DNA from: JAZDFC01 sp043808235
Lineage (GTDB): Bacteria > Bacteroidota > Ignavibacteria > Ignavibacteriales > Melioribacteraceae
DNA length: 64,000 bases
Direction: 5' to 3'
NCBI GenBank assembly: GCA_043808235.1
Contig: JAZDFC010000080.1
Span: 1-64,000, forward strand
The notes beneath the pieces are model-generated. The model was not told the DNA's origin. It worked only from the letters and a program-made list of their open reading frames with translations, and ran no database searches. Position numbers and translations under genes: made by a program. This document shows, piece after piece, positions 38,052 through 45,671 of the stretch (position 1 is the first letter of the stretch; the number at the start of each line of letters is the position of its first letter).

Positions 38052-38897
38052 ATGGAAAATGAAAAAGAGTTATTAAAAGTTTTGGATTGCTTTATCAAAG
38101 TAGCAGAGGCTGGTAAAAAGACTCTTGCCGGTAAAGATAATCGTTTATTAGATGCAGAGGGATTGGGGTTTAAAATCTTTTCACACGCTTCAGCAATATT
38201 ATATCTTTATCGTAGCACTAACATTCCAGATTCTAGTATAACTAAAATTAGTTTTTTTGATGCTGCTTCTATAAATGTTCTCGGTAGAGCTGCAATAGAA
38301 TCATTTTTAGTATTCCAATACGTATTTGTTAATAATAAAGATAGTGAGAAAGAAGATTTCCACTATTTATCCTGGGTTTTAGGTGGACTTATTGAAAGAC
38401 AAAATTTACCAGTATCATCACCTCAAGGCAAAAAGGTAATAGAAGATGAGAGAAAAGTCATTTCCAGTATTGAACCTAGATTAAAGATTAATAAATACTT
38501 CCTTGAATTGACTGATAAACAAAAAAATAATCTGTTAACAAAAGGTAATTGGCGTTTAAAATCTTGGAGCGATATTGGGCTTGAATCTGGATTAAGTGAT
38601 ACATACGCAAAAGCATTTTACGGTTATTTATGTGGTTATGCTCACGCTGGTTATTTAAGTGTTCTTCAGCTTAGAGAAGCGAAAACTGCAAAAGTTCAAA
38701 AAGATTTATGTTCTGCAACCATAGGCTATCTTTTAATTGCCTTATCAAAATTTATTAAGTCTTATACTCAAGTATTTATCAAGGCAAAACCAATTTATGA
38801 TTCATTAAATGATAAGAATATTATTGAGGTTTGGGATGCCGTAGGTTCTAAATCTTTGGGGGATGTTCAAATAGATTGGACAGATTTTAAATTATAA
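38052..38897 (+). CDS. cassette 1: unknown protein, DUF5677-like
   Basis: A 281-residue soluble, mainly helical protein. It begins 15 bp after the proposed cassette edge and lacks its own visible promoter. The text LGRAAIESFLVFQYVFVNN in the middle and YGYLCGYAHAGYLSVLQL near the C-terminus recall DUF5677-type proteins with a conserved Glu in the first helix and a Tyr-x-x-x-Cys-x-Tyr-Ala-His element, but the resemblance is weak. Function unknown. It is lower in GC than the neighbours and shares nothing with pepD upstream, which fits arrival by transfer. Confidence 0.6.
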   Translation: MENEKELLKVLDCFIKVAEAGKKTLAGKDNRLLDAEGLGFKIFSHASAILYLYRSTNIPDSSITKISFFDAASINVLGRAAIESFLVFQYVFVNNKDSEKEDFHYLSWVLGGLIERQNLPVSSPQGKKVIEDERKVISSIEPRLKINKYFLELTDKQKNNLLTKGNWRLKSWSDIGLESGLSDTYAKAFYGYLCGYAHAGYLSVLQLREAKTAKVQKDLCSATIGYLLIALSKFIKSYTQVFIKAKPIYDSLNDKNIIEVWDAVGSKSLGDVQIDWTDFKL

Positions 38898-39125
38898 AGC
38901 TACTTAACCCGTAAATCAACCGGACGCCGTTTTCAATGCGGCATTTGAGTTGTTCTTGGGTTAATTAAAATATGTAAGGTTGCTGTTCGGCAGTAACGTT
39001 CTAAACTAAATTGTTGCAGTCGGCGCGTGCAATGAAAGTTACGCACCGTCTGCTAAATTATTGGCGTTGTCTTTCTAATCGGCATTCTTGTTATGGGGCG
39101 CCGGTTATCGACAACGCTGTTAGGG
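38898..39125 (+). other. attC-like recombination site 1
   Basis: The R'' box AGCTACTTAAC adjoins the stop codon. The L'' element AACCGGaCGCC (38918-38928) pairs with L' GGCGCCGGTT (39097-39106 region) with one extrahelical A, and the site ends GTTAGGG at 39119-39125. The pairing, the unpaired spacers and the bulged base are the attC hallmarks, although 228 bp is longer than most attC sites. It shares the 16-mer CGTTTTCAATGCGGCA (38928-38943) and GCCGGTTA-CGACAAC with attC-like site 3. Confidence 0.65.
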
Positions 39126-39134
39126 CACAGTCAA

Positions 39135-39398
39135 TTATCGTCGTTTATAAATACTTTGGCGGTGACCGATATAATGGATGATGATAGTCTGTTCATTTCT
39201 TAAAATCTCGAAAATAATTCGGTATGATCCTTCCCGAATTTTAAATAAACCGTTGAGTTCACCTTTTAGTGGAAACAGTTTGGTTGAATCGAGATTTGTC
39301 GAAAGCCATTGAATTCTATCAATAATACGAGAGGCAATGGAATGGTCGAACTTGGCAAGTTCTTTACTAGCGGATTTTAGAATGCGTATCGAATACAA
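39135..39398 (-). CDS. cassette 2: RelE/ParE-type toxin
   Basis: An 87-residue basic protein of the RelE/ParE fold: MYSIRILKSASKELAKFD at the N-terminus, LKGELNGLFKIREGSYRIIFEI in the centre and IHYIGHRQSIYKRR at the end, where RelE-type toxins carry Arg and His catalytic residues. It lies downstream of its presumed antitoxin with 3 bp between them, the usual toxin-second order. The pair is inverted relative to the other cassettes, as toxin-antitoxin cassettes with their own promoter can be. The target is presumably ribosome-bound mRNA (RelE) or gyrase (ParE); I cannot tell which. Confidence 0.85.
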   Translation of the reverse strand: MYSIRILKSASKELAKFDHSIASRIIDRIQWLSTNLDSTKLFPLKGELNGLFKIREGSYRIIFEILRNEQTIIIHYIGHRQSIYKRR

Positions 39399-39401
39399 AG
39401 T

Positions 39402-39629
39402 TTATAGTCCAAGTCTCTTACGAACAACGGTGAAATCTTCACCTCGCTCACCCTTGGCTACTGCATTCTTCTGGCGAATGAGTCTTTTATGGACATTTTC
39501 TTTCATTTTAAGATTGTCATCTAAATCGCCAAATAATTCGGTGATTTTTTGTTCAACTATATTTGAAAGTAATTGTGTGAATTCTTTTTTAGTCATATAT
39601 GCGATATTTGTGGACATATGATATTCCAA
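39402..39629 (-). CDS. cassette 2: antitoxin partner of the RelE-type toxin
   Basis: A 75-residue charged helical protein preceding the toxin. The start is ATG at 39629 or the in-frame ATG at 39617 (MSTNIAYMTKKEF). The segment EQKITELFGDLDDNLKMKENVH is the sort of acidic helix that wraps RelE toxins, and the C-terminus KGERGEDFTVVRKRLGL is basic. No DNA-binding fold is clear in the first 30 residues. It is called from its position and size. Confidence 0.7.
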   Translation of the reverse strand: MEYHMSTNIAYMTKKEFTQLLSNIVEQKITELFGDLDDNLKMKENVHKRLIRQKNAVAKGERGEDFTVVRKRLGL

Positions 39630-39679
39630 TTATTTGACAATTAATATATAATGAAAAATTCAAATTTGTTCAACTAATT

Positions 39680-39776
39680 GTGCCCTAATGTGAGAAGTAA
39701 CTAATTAACATAAACAGTAAAATATAACATTGGTAGCGTAAACCTTTTGGCAGCGGTTTAGTTGCCATGTTATAAA
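39680..39776 (+). other. attC-like recombination site 2
   Basis: GTGCCCTAAT (39680-39689) is the near-exact reverse complement of this cassette's first bases GTTAGGGCAC (39119-39128). A tight hairpin follows: tataacattgg-gtaaacc (39724 on) with ggtttagttgcc-atgttata, ending at GTTATAA (39770-39776). At 97 bp it is the most typical attC length in the array. Confidence 0.7.
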
Positions 39777-39839
39777 CCTTACTTTTGATTTTGGCAAACT
39801 GTTATGCTAAATTGCCAATAGCAAAATAGAAGAAGAACT

Positions 39840-40100
39840 ATGGTAACCACATTAGATAAATTTGGTAGAGTTATAATTCCCAAAAGATTTCGCGAGCAAC
39901 TTGGAATAAATACTAAGTCAACTTTGAACATCTCGGAAGATGGAAAACGAATTGTTATAGAATTGGTTCAAGAAAAAAAGCCTGTAGTTGATAGAAATGG
40001 TATTCTTGTTTTTACCGGAATTTTAGAAGACAAAAAAAGTGATTTGATAAAGTCTGATAGAAATAAACGGATGCAAAAATTATTAACAGATGTGGGCTAA
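39840..40100 (+). CDS. cassette 3: AbrB/MazE-type antitoxin
   Basis: An 86-residue swapped-hairpin DNA-binding protein: MVTTLDKFGRVIIPKRFREQL, then INTKSTLNISEDGKRIVIEL, the SpoVT-AbrB pattern. The C-terminal part (from about 50) ending MQKLLTDVG would neutralise the toxin. Its stop overlaps the toxin start (the last codon's TAA/ATG region at 40100). It is expected to repress its own promoter, located in the 60 bp before it. Confidence 0.9.
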   Translation: MVTTLDKFGRVIIPKRFREQLGINTKSTLNISEDGKRIVIELVQEKKPVVDRNGILVFTGILEDKKSDLIKSDRNKRMQKLLTDVG

Positions 40101-40537
40101 TGTTGAATATTTTACTTGATAGTTCCGTATTAATAGCTGCTTTTGTTGAATCTCATCCAAAACATAAAGTTGCTTTGACATTTTTAATGAAGGCAAAGAA
40201 CAAAGAATTCCAATTATTTGTTTCCTCTCATACCATATTGGAAATTTACAGTGTTTTAACGAGTGCTCCATTTCAACCTAAGATTACACCAATAATTGCA
40301 AACCAGCTAATTGAGAATAACATAAAAAAAATTGCAAAAACTATTTATCTCACAGATGGTGATTATTTTCATATTTTAGAAAAAATGAGTAGTTCAAATT
40401 TCTCCGGTGGAATTGTTTACGATGCAATAGTGGTTGAGTGTGGACTGAAAGCCAAAGTCGATGAGATTATAACATTAAATCCGAAAGACTTTTTACGATT
40501 AACAGCCGCAACAGAAATAAAAGTACGTACTTTGTAA
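40100..40537 (+). CDS. cassette 3: PIN-domain toxin (VapC-like ribonuclease)
   Basis: A 145-residue PIN nuclease. The acidic residues are where VapC has them: ILLDSSVLIAAF (first Asp), SSHTILEIYSVL (Glu) and VYDAIVVECGL (Asp), followed by IITLNPKDFLRL. It starts inside the last codon of the AbrB-type antitoxin gene, so translation is coupled. VapC toxins cut tRNA or rRNA; the target here is unknown. AAGGTTTATAAC, the R'' of the next attC-like site, lies 5 bp after the stop. Confidence 0.9.
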   Translation: MLNILLDSSVLIAAFVESHPKHKVALTFLMKAKNKEFQLFVSSHTILEIYSVLTSAPFQPKITPIIANQLIENNIKKIAKTIYLTDGDYFHILEKMSSSNFSGGIVYDAIVVECGLKAKVDEIITLNPKDFLRLTAATEIKVRTL

Positions 40538-40542
40538 AAATG

Positions 40543-40735
40543 AAGGTTTATAACCGGCAACTGCTACACGGAAAGCGTTTTCAATGCGGCAGTTGTGTAA
40601 TTACAAAGTTGGTTTGAAAAGTATAGTTGCTATTAAAGGTAGCTTGTTCTAAGAAACATTTTTAATAACTAAAAGTTATTGTTGCTTTTAGGCATTGCAG
40701 TTCCGGGCTGCCGGTTAGCGACAACTGCGTTATAT
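40543..40735 (+). other. attC-like recombination site 3
   Basis: AAGGTTTATAAC (40543-40554) is the exact reverse complement of GTTATAAACCTT at the start of cassette 3 (39770-39781): 12 of 12 bases. AACCGGCA next to it pairs with TGCCGGTT near the 3' end, and the site closes with GTTATAT (40729-40735). It carries CGTTTTCAATGCGGCA at 40576-40591, as in site 1. Confidence 0.7.
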
Positions 40736-40849
40736 GCTTAGTATAATTGAAACAATAGTGCATAAATATATTGTTTTAATCTGTATGTATTAAAATAAGT
40801 TATATGTTAGTAGGTTTATAAATTTTGTAAATATTAAAGGATAAGATCT

Positions 40850-41293
40850 ATGGAAACAAATGAACAAATTTTTAAAATACTTATAGAAGATGGATTTAGT
40901 AAAGGTGATACAACTGTTTTTGACAAATATTCCTCTCCTGATTTTATTGAACATCAATATGGATTCATTCCTCCGAATGTTGAAGGGGTTAAAAAAGCGA
41001 TTAATAACTTGCATGATTCATTCCCTGACTTTTCTTTGACTGTAGAAGATATAATATCTGATGGCGAAAAGGTATGGGGGCGTATGACGGGAAGAGGTAC
41101 TCATAAAAAACAGTTTGGTCCAATCCCGCCCACGAATAAAAAATTCGAGATTACTGTCATAGATATTATGAGTTTCAAAGATGGGAAACTAATTGAACAT
41201 TGGGGTGTTCCCGATAGATTAGCGCTAATGGAACAGCTCGGTATGAAACCACCGCCAAAGATAATTATGAAGATTTTGAGCTTAATTCATTAA
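40850..41293 (+). CDS. cassette 4: SnoaL-like/ester cyclase-type protein
   Basis: A 147-residue NTF2-fold protein. GVKKAINNLHDSFPDFSLTVEDIISDGEKVWGRMTGRGTH in pieces and VIDIMSFKDGKLIEHWGVPD match the SnoaL-like ester cyclase family, including the usual final GKLIEHW strand. Known relatives isomerise or cyclise polyketides, but most have unknown substrates. It stands alone between attC-like sites 3 and 4, with a 110-bp leader that shows no clear promoter. Confidence 0.78.
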   Translation: METNEQIFKILIEDGFSKGDTTVFDKYSSPDFIEHQYGFIPPNVEGVKKAINNLHDSFPDFSLTVEDIISDGEKVWGRMTGRGTHKKQFGPIPPTNKKFEITVIDIMSFKDGKLIEHWGVPDRLALMEQLGMKPPPKIIMKILSLIH

Positions 41294-41296
41294 TGA

Positions 41297-41501
41297 TCAT
41301 TTTGGCAATGCCGAAACTGTGGACTCAAACCGAAAGCGTTTTTGCATTGGGCTTTTGTGCATTTAAAAATTTATTCTTCCGTTTCGGCTTTGCTGTTTGG
41401 CGAAGTTTGTAAATGAAAGTTAGTTCTAATCAAAAAGTTTATTTATAAATGTAGCATTGTTGTGTTGGGCTTCGGCTTAGGCACAATGAATATCGTTATG
41501 T
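41297..41501 (+). other. attC-like recombination site 4
   Basis: The inner elements pair (catt-tgccgaa near 41309 with ttcggc-aatg near 41471), the motif GAAAGCGTTTT recurs (41332-41342), and it ends with GTTATGT at 41495-41501. However, I found no box after the cassette 4 gene complementary to its start (expected near AGCATATAAC), so the left part of this site may be decayed. Confidence 0.5.
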
Positions 41502-41522
41502 TAACAGAGAAATGAGGTAAAT

Positions 41523-42116
41523 ATGTTAGATAAGAGAAGTTTTTTCACTCGATATTTTTTTATACTATTTCCTTTCATCGGTATACTAATAATGTTTGGC
41601 TGCCATACTAATAGTGTCCAAAATAATTTCAATGGTGATTTTGAAATCAATCCGGAACAGTATGGAGACCCGAATGGTTGGTTCGCAACAAGAGTTCCAA
41701 AAACAAAAGAATTTGTACATTTTACCTGGGATTCTACAGAGCATCATAGCGGTTCATATTCAGTTTCAATTGCGATTGACTCAACGCATCCGCAAGATCT
41801 TATAGCATATAATTGGACACGCACATTTGCAGATTTTATAATTGATAAGCAATATTCTATAAGTGGTTGGATCAAAACAATGAATCTTAATGAAACTGCA
41901 TGGATTGTAGTTCAATGTTGGGATGAAAATCAAAAGATGATAGGCTTTTCGACAAATCAAAATTCACATTCAGTCAAAGGCACAACTGATTGGACATTAG
42001 TCAAAACTGATTTTACTGTGCCAGATGGTACTAAAGAAGTCCGCATTAGAGCTGGAATAGCTTCTCCCAAAAACAATGGTGGCAAAGTTTGGTTTGATGA
42101 TATAAAAATTGAATAA
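41523..42116 (+). CDS. cassette 5: lipoprotein with jelly-roll carbohydrate-binding-like domain
   Basis: A 197-residue lipoprotein. The signal RYFFILFPFIGILIMFGC ends in a lipobox with Cys at about 27. The mature part is one beta-sandwich of the CBM4/CBM9 kind: NGDFEINPEQYGDPNGWFAT at the start, HHSGSYSVSIAIDS, YSISGWIKTMNLN, and a closing GGKVWFDDIKIE, the usual calcium-end motif. It probably binds a glycan at the cell surface. Its leader begins with GTTATGTTA and its stop is followed by the complementary TAACATAAC. Confidence 0.75.
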   Translation: MLDKRSFFTRYFFILFPFIGILIMFGCHTNSVQNNFNGDFEINPEQYGDPNGWFATRVPKTKEFVHFTWDSTEHHSGSYSVSIAIDSTHPQDLIAYNWTRTFADFIIDKQYSISGWIKTMNLNETAWIVVQCWDENQKMIGFSTNQNSHSVKGTTDWTLVKTDFTVPDGTKEVRIRAGIASPKNNGGKVWFDDIKIE

Positions 42117-42126
42117 GTAATAGAGG

Positions 42127-42135
42127 TAACATAAC
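42127..42135 (+). other. R'' box of the last attC-like site (site incomplete)
   Basis: TAACATAAC is the exact reverse complement of GTTATGTTA at the start of cassette 5 (41495-41503). I see no matching right end, so the array seems to stop here or be broken. Confidence 0.55.
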
Positions 42136-42139
42136 CTCT

Positions 42140-42602
42140 TTAATCCGTCAAACGGAACCCGTCAAAGTAATGCCGGGCAGATAAGTAAAGAGTCCCGGCA
42201 AAAGGAACCGGGCAGCAAATAAAAAGTATTTCCCCCGGTAAAAACAAAGGGCATGCAGGCGCTTCGCAAAAGCGTCGGTGCGAAAGTGATTTTTCTTTTC
42301 TTTAACGATACTGTTCCGTTGTTTTTATTAACAATCATCGGTAGGAATGAAAAGCCAGCCTGAACAATGCGGAACGGAATGAGTTGGCGTAAACTTGCAA
42401 AAGAATTCATCGGAACTAATAAAGGTAATTCAATGAACGACATATCAGTCAATAGATGATAGGCAAAGATATGTCATTTCCTCAATGAAAAATTATTCAA
42501 GAACAATATCTTTTTCTTCCGTATTTTTAGCCCCCGGTTTGTGAACCATTTGAGCGACTTGCATCGTTTACTATTTTAGTTTCGTAAGGAATACTCTTTT
42601 TA
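42140..42602. other. 460-bp gap with strong stem-loop potential, no gene
   Basis: There is no convincing gene. Stems are dense: gccggg (42172) with cccggc (42212 region), accggg with cccggt around 42204-42239, gcgctt-cgcaa-aagcgt near 42261, and gacatatc with gatatgtc at 42440-42475. A minus-strand open frame of 96 codons covers 42162-42452 but has no signal or family I recognise. It may be a structured RNA or the decayed end of a mobile element. The MFS gene starts right after it. Confidence 0.45.
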
Positions 42603-43805
42603 ATGAATAAGAATAATAAAGCTTCACTAACAGTAATATTCTTCACAGTGTTTATCGACTTGATGGGATTTGGCATTTTAATTCCAATCCTTCCGACTTT
42701 TGCAAGCAAAGAACTTGGCGTTTCAGATTTCGGTATTGGTTTACTTATCGCTTCATTTTCGTTTGTGCAGTTTCTTTTTAATCCGATAATGGGAAGAATT
42801 TCTGATAGAATCGGGAGGCGGCCGGTAATTATAATCTCGCTTTCAATCACAGCTTTATCATATGTACTGTTCAGTTTTTCGCATTCGTATTGGATGGTAC
42901 TGCTTTCTCGAATATTAGCAGGATTCGGCGGCAGTAACATCGGGGTTGCGCAAGCCTACATCGCGGATATTACTCCGAAGGAAGAAAGGTCAAAAGGAAT
43001 GGGTTTAATAGGCGCAGCTTTTGGATTAGGTTTTTTGTTTGGCCCTCTTGTCGGCGGCTTGCTATCACATTACAGCTATATGGTTGCGGGACTCGGCTCG
43101 GCAGGTTTTTCGACTCTTGCATTGATTTTTGCTTTTACTTCGCTGCCGGAATCTATAAAAGAAAAGCAAATATCAAAAATTAAACTGACGCTGTTTGATT
43201 TCAAATTTATTAAAACTACACTAAAACACCCTTCGGTTGGCTTGCTGATGATTTTGTTCTTCACCATAATATTTTCGATTGCAAACATTTATGGGACATT
43301 TGCAATACTCGGATATAAGGTTTACCATTTTAGCGATCAGCAAAACAGTTACTTCTATGGAATTATGGGAATAGTCGGAGCCGCAATGCAAGGCGGTTTT
43401 ATACGCATTCTCACTATAAAATTTCAGGATAGATCATTGGTTCTTTTCGGATTAGTTTTAATGATGATCGGATTAGCTTTTATTCCATTCGGAGGAAATT
43501 TTCTCGGGCTTGCTATCATAATTATAATACTCTCAATTGGTACAGGTACTCTTCAACCAGTAGTATTAAGCATGGTTTCGAAATACGCGCCCGATAAACA
43601 GCAGGGCGCCATTCTCGGATTGAATCAATCATTTTCATCATTCGCAAGAGTGCTTGGCCCGCTTTGGGGCGGATTCTCGTATGATTTTCTTGGCTACCAG
43701 TTCCCATTCTTAACCGGCGCGGCATTCACATTTTTAGCTTTAATCGCTTCCGTTTTCTTGTTAAATTCGAAACGGTTGAAAGCAGAACACGAATCAAATG
43801 TTTGA
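42603..43805 (+). CDS. MFS drug/metabolite efflux transporter (TetA-like)
   Basis: A 400-residue transporter with about 12 membrane spans. The loop 2-3 signature is GRISDRIGRRPVIIISLS (G-x3-D-x2-GRR), and span 5 has the antiporter motif GAAFGLGFLFGPLVGGLL. The first span, FIDLMGFGILIPILPTFA, is typical of TetA-type drug:H+ antiporters, but the substrate is not readable. The gene overlaps dusB by 8 bp. Confidence 0.88.
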   Translation: MNKNNKASLTVIFFTVFIDLMGFGILIPILPTFASKELGVSDFGIGLLIASFSFVQFLFNPIMGRISDRIGRRPVIIISLSITALSYVLFSFSHSYWMVLLSRILAGFGGSNIGVAQAYIADITPKEERSKGMGLIGAAFGLGFLFGPLVGGLLSHYSYMVAGLGSAGFSTLALIFAFTSLPESIKEKQISKIKLTLFDFKFIKTTLKHPSVGLLMILFFTIIFSIANIYGTFAILGYKVYHFSDQQNSYFYGIMGIVGAAMQGGFIRILTIKFQDRSLVLFGLVLMMIGLAFIPFGGNFLGLAIIIIILSIGTGTLQPVVLSMVSKYAPDKQQGAILGLNQSFSSFARVLGPLWGGFSYDFLGYQFPFLTGAAFTFLALIASVFLLNSKRLKAEHESNV

Positions 43806-44820
43806 AATTGGAAATATAAAATTAGACAAACCTCTTCTTCTCGCGCCAATGGAAGATGTGACGGCTATACCTTTTCGCAAACTCTGCAAGGAAATGGGCG
43901 CCGATATTGTTTACACCGAGTTTGTGAATTCCGATGGGCTGACTCGAAAGAATGTGAAGACATGGAAAAAATTGCAAATTGAAGATGAAGAGCGACCGAT
44001 TGGAATTCAAATCTACGGTGGTGAAATTGAAAGGATGGAACGCGCTGCAAAAATTGCGGAGGAAGAGAATCCTGAAATAATCGACATCAACGCCGGTTGC
44101 TGGGTAAAGAAGGTTGCTAATAGGGGAGCAGGCGCAGGATTATTGAAGGACCCCGAATATATGCAGAAGATGGTGGAAACGGTTGTAAAATCGGTGAATT
44201 TACCCGTCACGATAAAAACACGAATCGGCTGGGATTCTGAAAGTATCGTAATTAAAGATGTTGCAAAACGGCTTGAAGACGTTGGCGCGAAATCATTAAC
44301 AATTCATTGCCGCACGCGTGTACAGGGTCATTCCGGCGAACCCGAATGGCATTGGATTCCTGAAATAAAATCTGTTGTCTCGATTCCCGTTGTATTGAAT
44401 GGCGGTATCTTTACTGCCCACGATGTTGTTCGCGCATATAATGAAACCGGAGCTGACGGAATAATGATTGCACGCGGCGCTATCGACCACCCATGGATTT
44501 TCCGCGAAGCAAAAGAATTACTATCCACCGGTAAAATTTCTAAAGCTATCGATGCTGAGGAACGAATTAAAACTTGTCTTCGTCATTTGAAATACGAAAT
44601 TGATTACAGAGAACTGCTGCGTTCCGCTGTTGTTCCGTTCCGGAAATATTACACCGGTTATTTGAAAGGACTGTACAACTCGTCAAAGATTAGACAAGAA
44701 TTAATGAAGTATGAAACGTACGAACCGATTGAAGAAATATTAATGAATTATTTGATCTACTTAAAAAACTATTCCGAAACCATCAACAATTCTGACAATC
44801 CATTTGAAAGCGCCGACTGA
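43798..44820 (+). CDS. dusB: tRNA-dihydrouridine synthase
   Basis: A 340-residue FMN enzyme. It opens LLAPMEDVTAIPFRKLCKEMGA; the catalytic region is DINAGCWVKKVANRGAGAGLL, where the Cys is kept but the usual Pro after it is Trp; then TIKTRIGW, LTIHCRTRVQGHSGEPEW, and the FMN phosphate site GGIFTAHDV and GADGIMIARGAID. It reduces uridine in the tRNA D-loop. The start overlaps the MFS stop and the end overlaps the next gene by 17 bp. Confidence 0.93.
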   Translation: MFEIGNIKLDKPLLLAPMEDVTAIPFRKLCKEMGADIVYTEFVNSDGLTRKNVKTWKKLQIEDEERPIGIQIYGGEIERMERAAKIAEEENPEIIDINAGCWVKKVANRGAGAGLLKDPEYMQKMVETVVKSVNLPVTIKTRIGWDSESIVIKDVAKRLEDVGAKSLTIHCRTRVQGHSGEPEWHWIPEIKSVVSIPVVLNGGIFTAHDVVRAYNETGADGIMIARGAIDHPWIFREAKELLSTGKISKAIDAEERIKTCLRHLKYEIDYRELLRSAVVPFRKYYTGYLKGLYNSSKIRQELMKYETYEPIEEILMNYLIYLKNYSETINNSDNPFESAD

Positions 44821-45403
44821 AAATAAATTAGCAAGAATTATATCCACCCTATTTCTTCCTCCGAATAATGCTTTGTTCATTTTAATTTTTTTATCCTTCT
44901 ATTTGGAAATTGATCCTCGAAAACAATTGGAAGGAATTTTAACTGCGCTAATTTTTTCATTTGTTCTTCCGATTGTCGCTTTCATTTTTTTAAGGAAAAA
45001 AGGAATGATTATCAACGAGGATGCAACAATAAAAGAAGAGCGTACTACACCGTATATTTTGGGAATAGGATTCTCAATATCCGGATTGATTCTTTCTTTC
45101 ATTTTTAAACTTAATCCGGTAACAACTTCATTGTGGTTTTGTTATATTTCTAATGTTGCGATACTGATAGTCATTAATAGATACTGGAAGATTAGCGCGC
45201 ATGCTATCGGTGTTAGCGGTCCGGTTGGTGTTTTATGTTTTGTATTTGGTTGGATTGGATTAATTGGATTAGCGCTAATGGTTCTTGTCGGTTGGGCGAG
45301 ACTTAAATTAAAAGTGCACACACCAGCTCAAGTTATATGCGGGAGTATTTTCGGATTTGGACTGACATATTTGCAGCTTGTTCTTTTACAGAAAATATTT
45401 TGA
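44804..45403 (+). CDS. PAP2-like membrane protein
   Basis: A 199-residue protein with about six membrane spans, starting at TTG inside the dusB end. The segments RYWKISAHAIGVSGPVG and VGWARLKLKVHTPAQVICGSIFGF sit where PAP2-type phosphatases have their SGH and SRxxxxxHxxxD motifs: a His in the first, and R with H in the second, though the Asp is replaced. It is probably a PAP2-superfamily lipid or phosphate enzyme, perhaps non-classical. It is translationally coupled to dusB. Confidence 0.65.
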   Translation: MKAPTENKLARIISTLFLPPNNALFILIFLSFYLEIDPRKQLEGILTALIFSFVLPIVAFIFLRKKGMIINEDATIKEERTTPYILGIGFSISGLILSFIFKLNPVTTSLWFCYISNVAILIVINRYWKISAHAIGVSGPVGVLCFVFGWIGLIGLALMVLVGWARLKLKVHTPAQVICGSIFGFGLTYLQLVLLQKIF

Positions 45404-45450
45404 ATATAGCATTGCTGAGTTGGTTGTTCCAAAGGTAATTGTTAATTGGT

Positions 45451-45540
45451 ACTTCTTAGTGACTTAGAGACTTTGTGGCATTTAAAAATATGTTTTCTTA
45501 ATCTTCAAAACATTGCCACAAGGGCACAAAGTCACGAAGC
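45451..45540. repeat. degenerate inverted repeat with ctttgtggca arms
   Basis: acttcttagtgactta with ctttgtggca at 45451-45480 is matched in reverse by tgccacaagggcacaaag and tcacgaagc at 45514-45540. Short elements of this wording are common between genes in this group. No gene lies here. Confidence 0.5.
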
Positions 45541-45671
45541 AAACAAAAAGCAATTTTTGAACAGCTAAAACAATTTATACGGTTTTTCTACAATAACACG
45601 TTGGATAGTCGCATTTGCAACGCTAATAAATACAATTAAAAATAATGATAAAAAAAATTGGAGTTACAATA

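Noticed and set aside
38036..42135. Reading the repeated gaps as simple terminators or tRNA-like elements
   Set aside because: They are 100-230 bp, lack T tails, share inner sequence and their edges match the start of each gene unit by reverse complement, which terminators would not do.
42162..42452. 96-codon open frame on the minus strand
   Set aside because: It lies in a hairpin-rich gap, has no ribosome site, signal or recognisable family, and overlaps stems that explain its composition.
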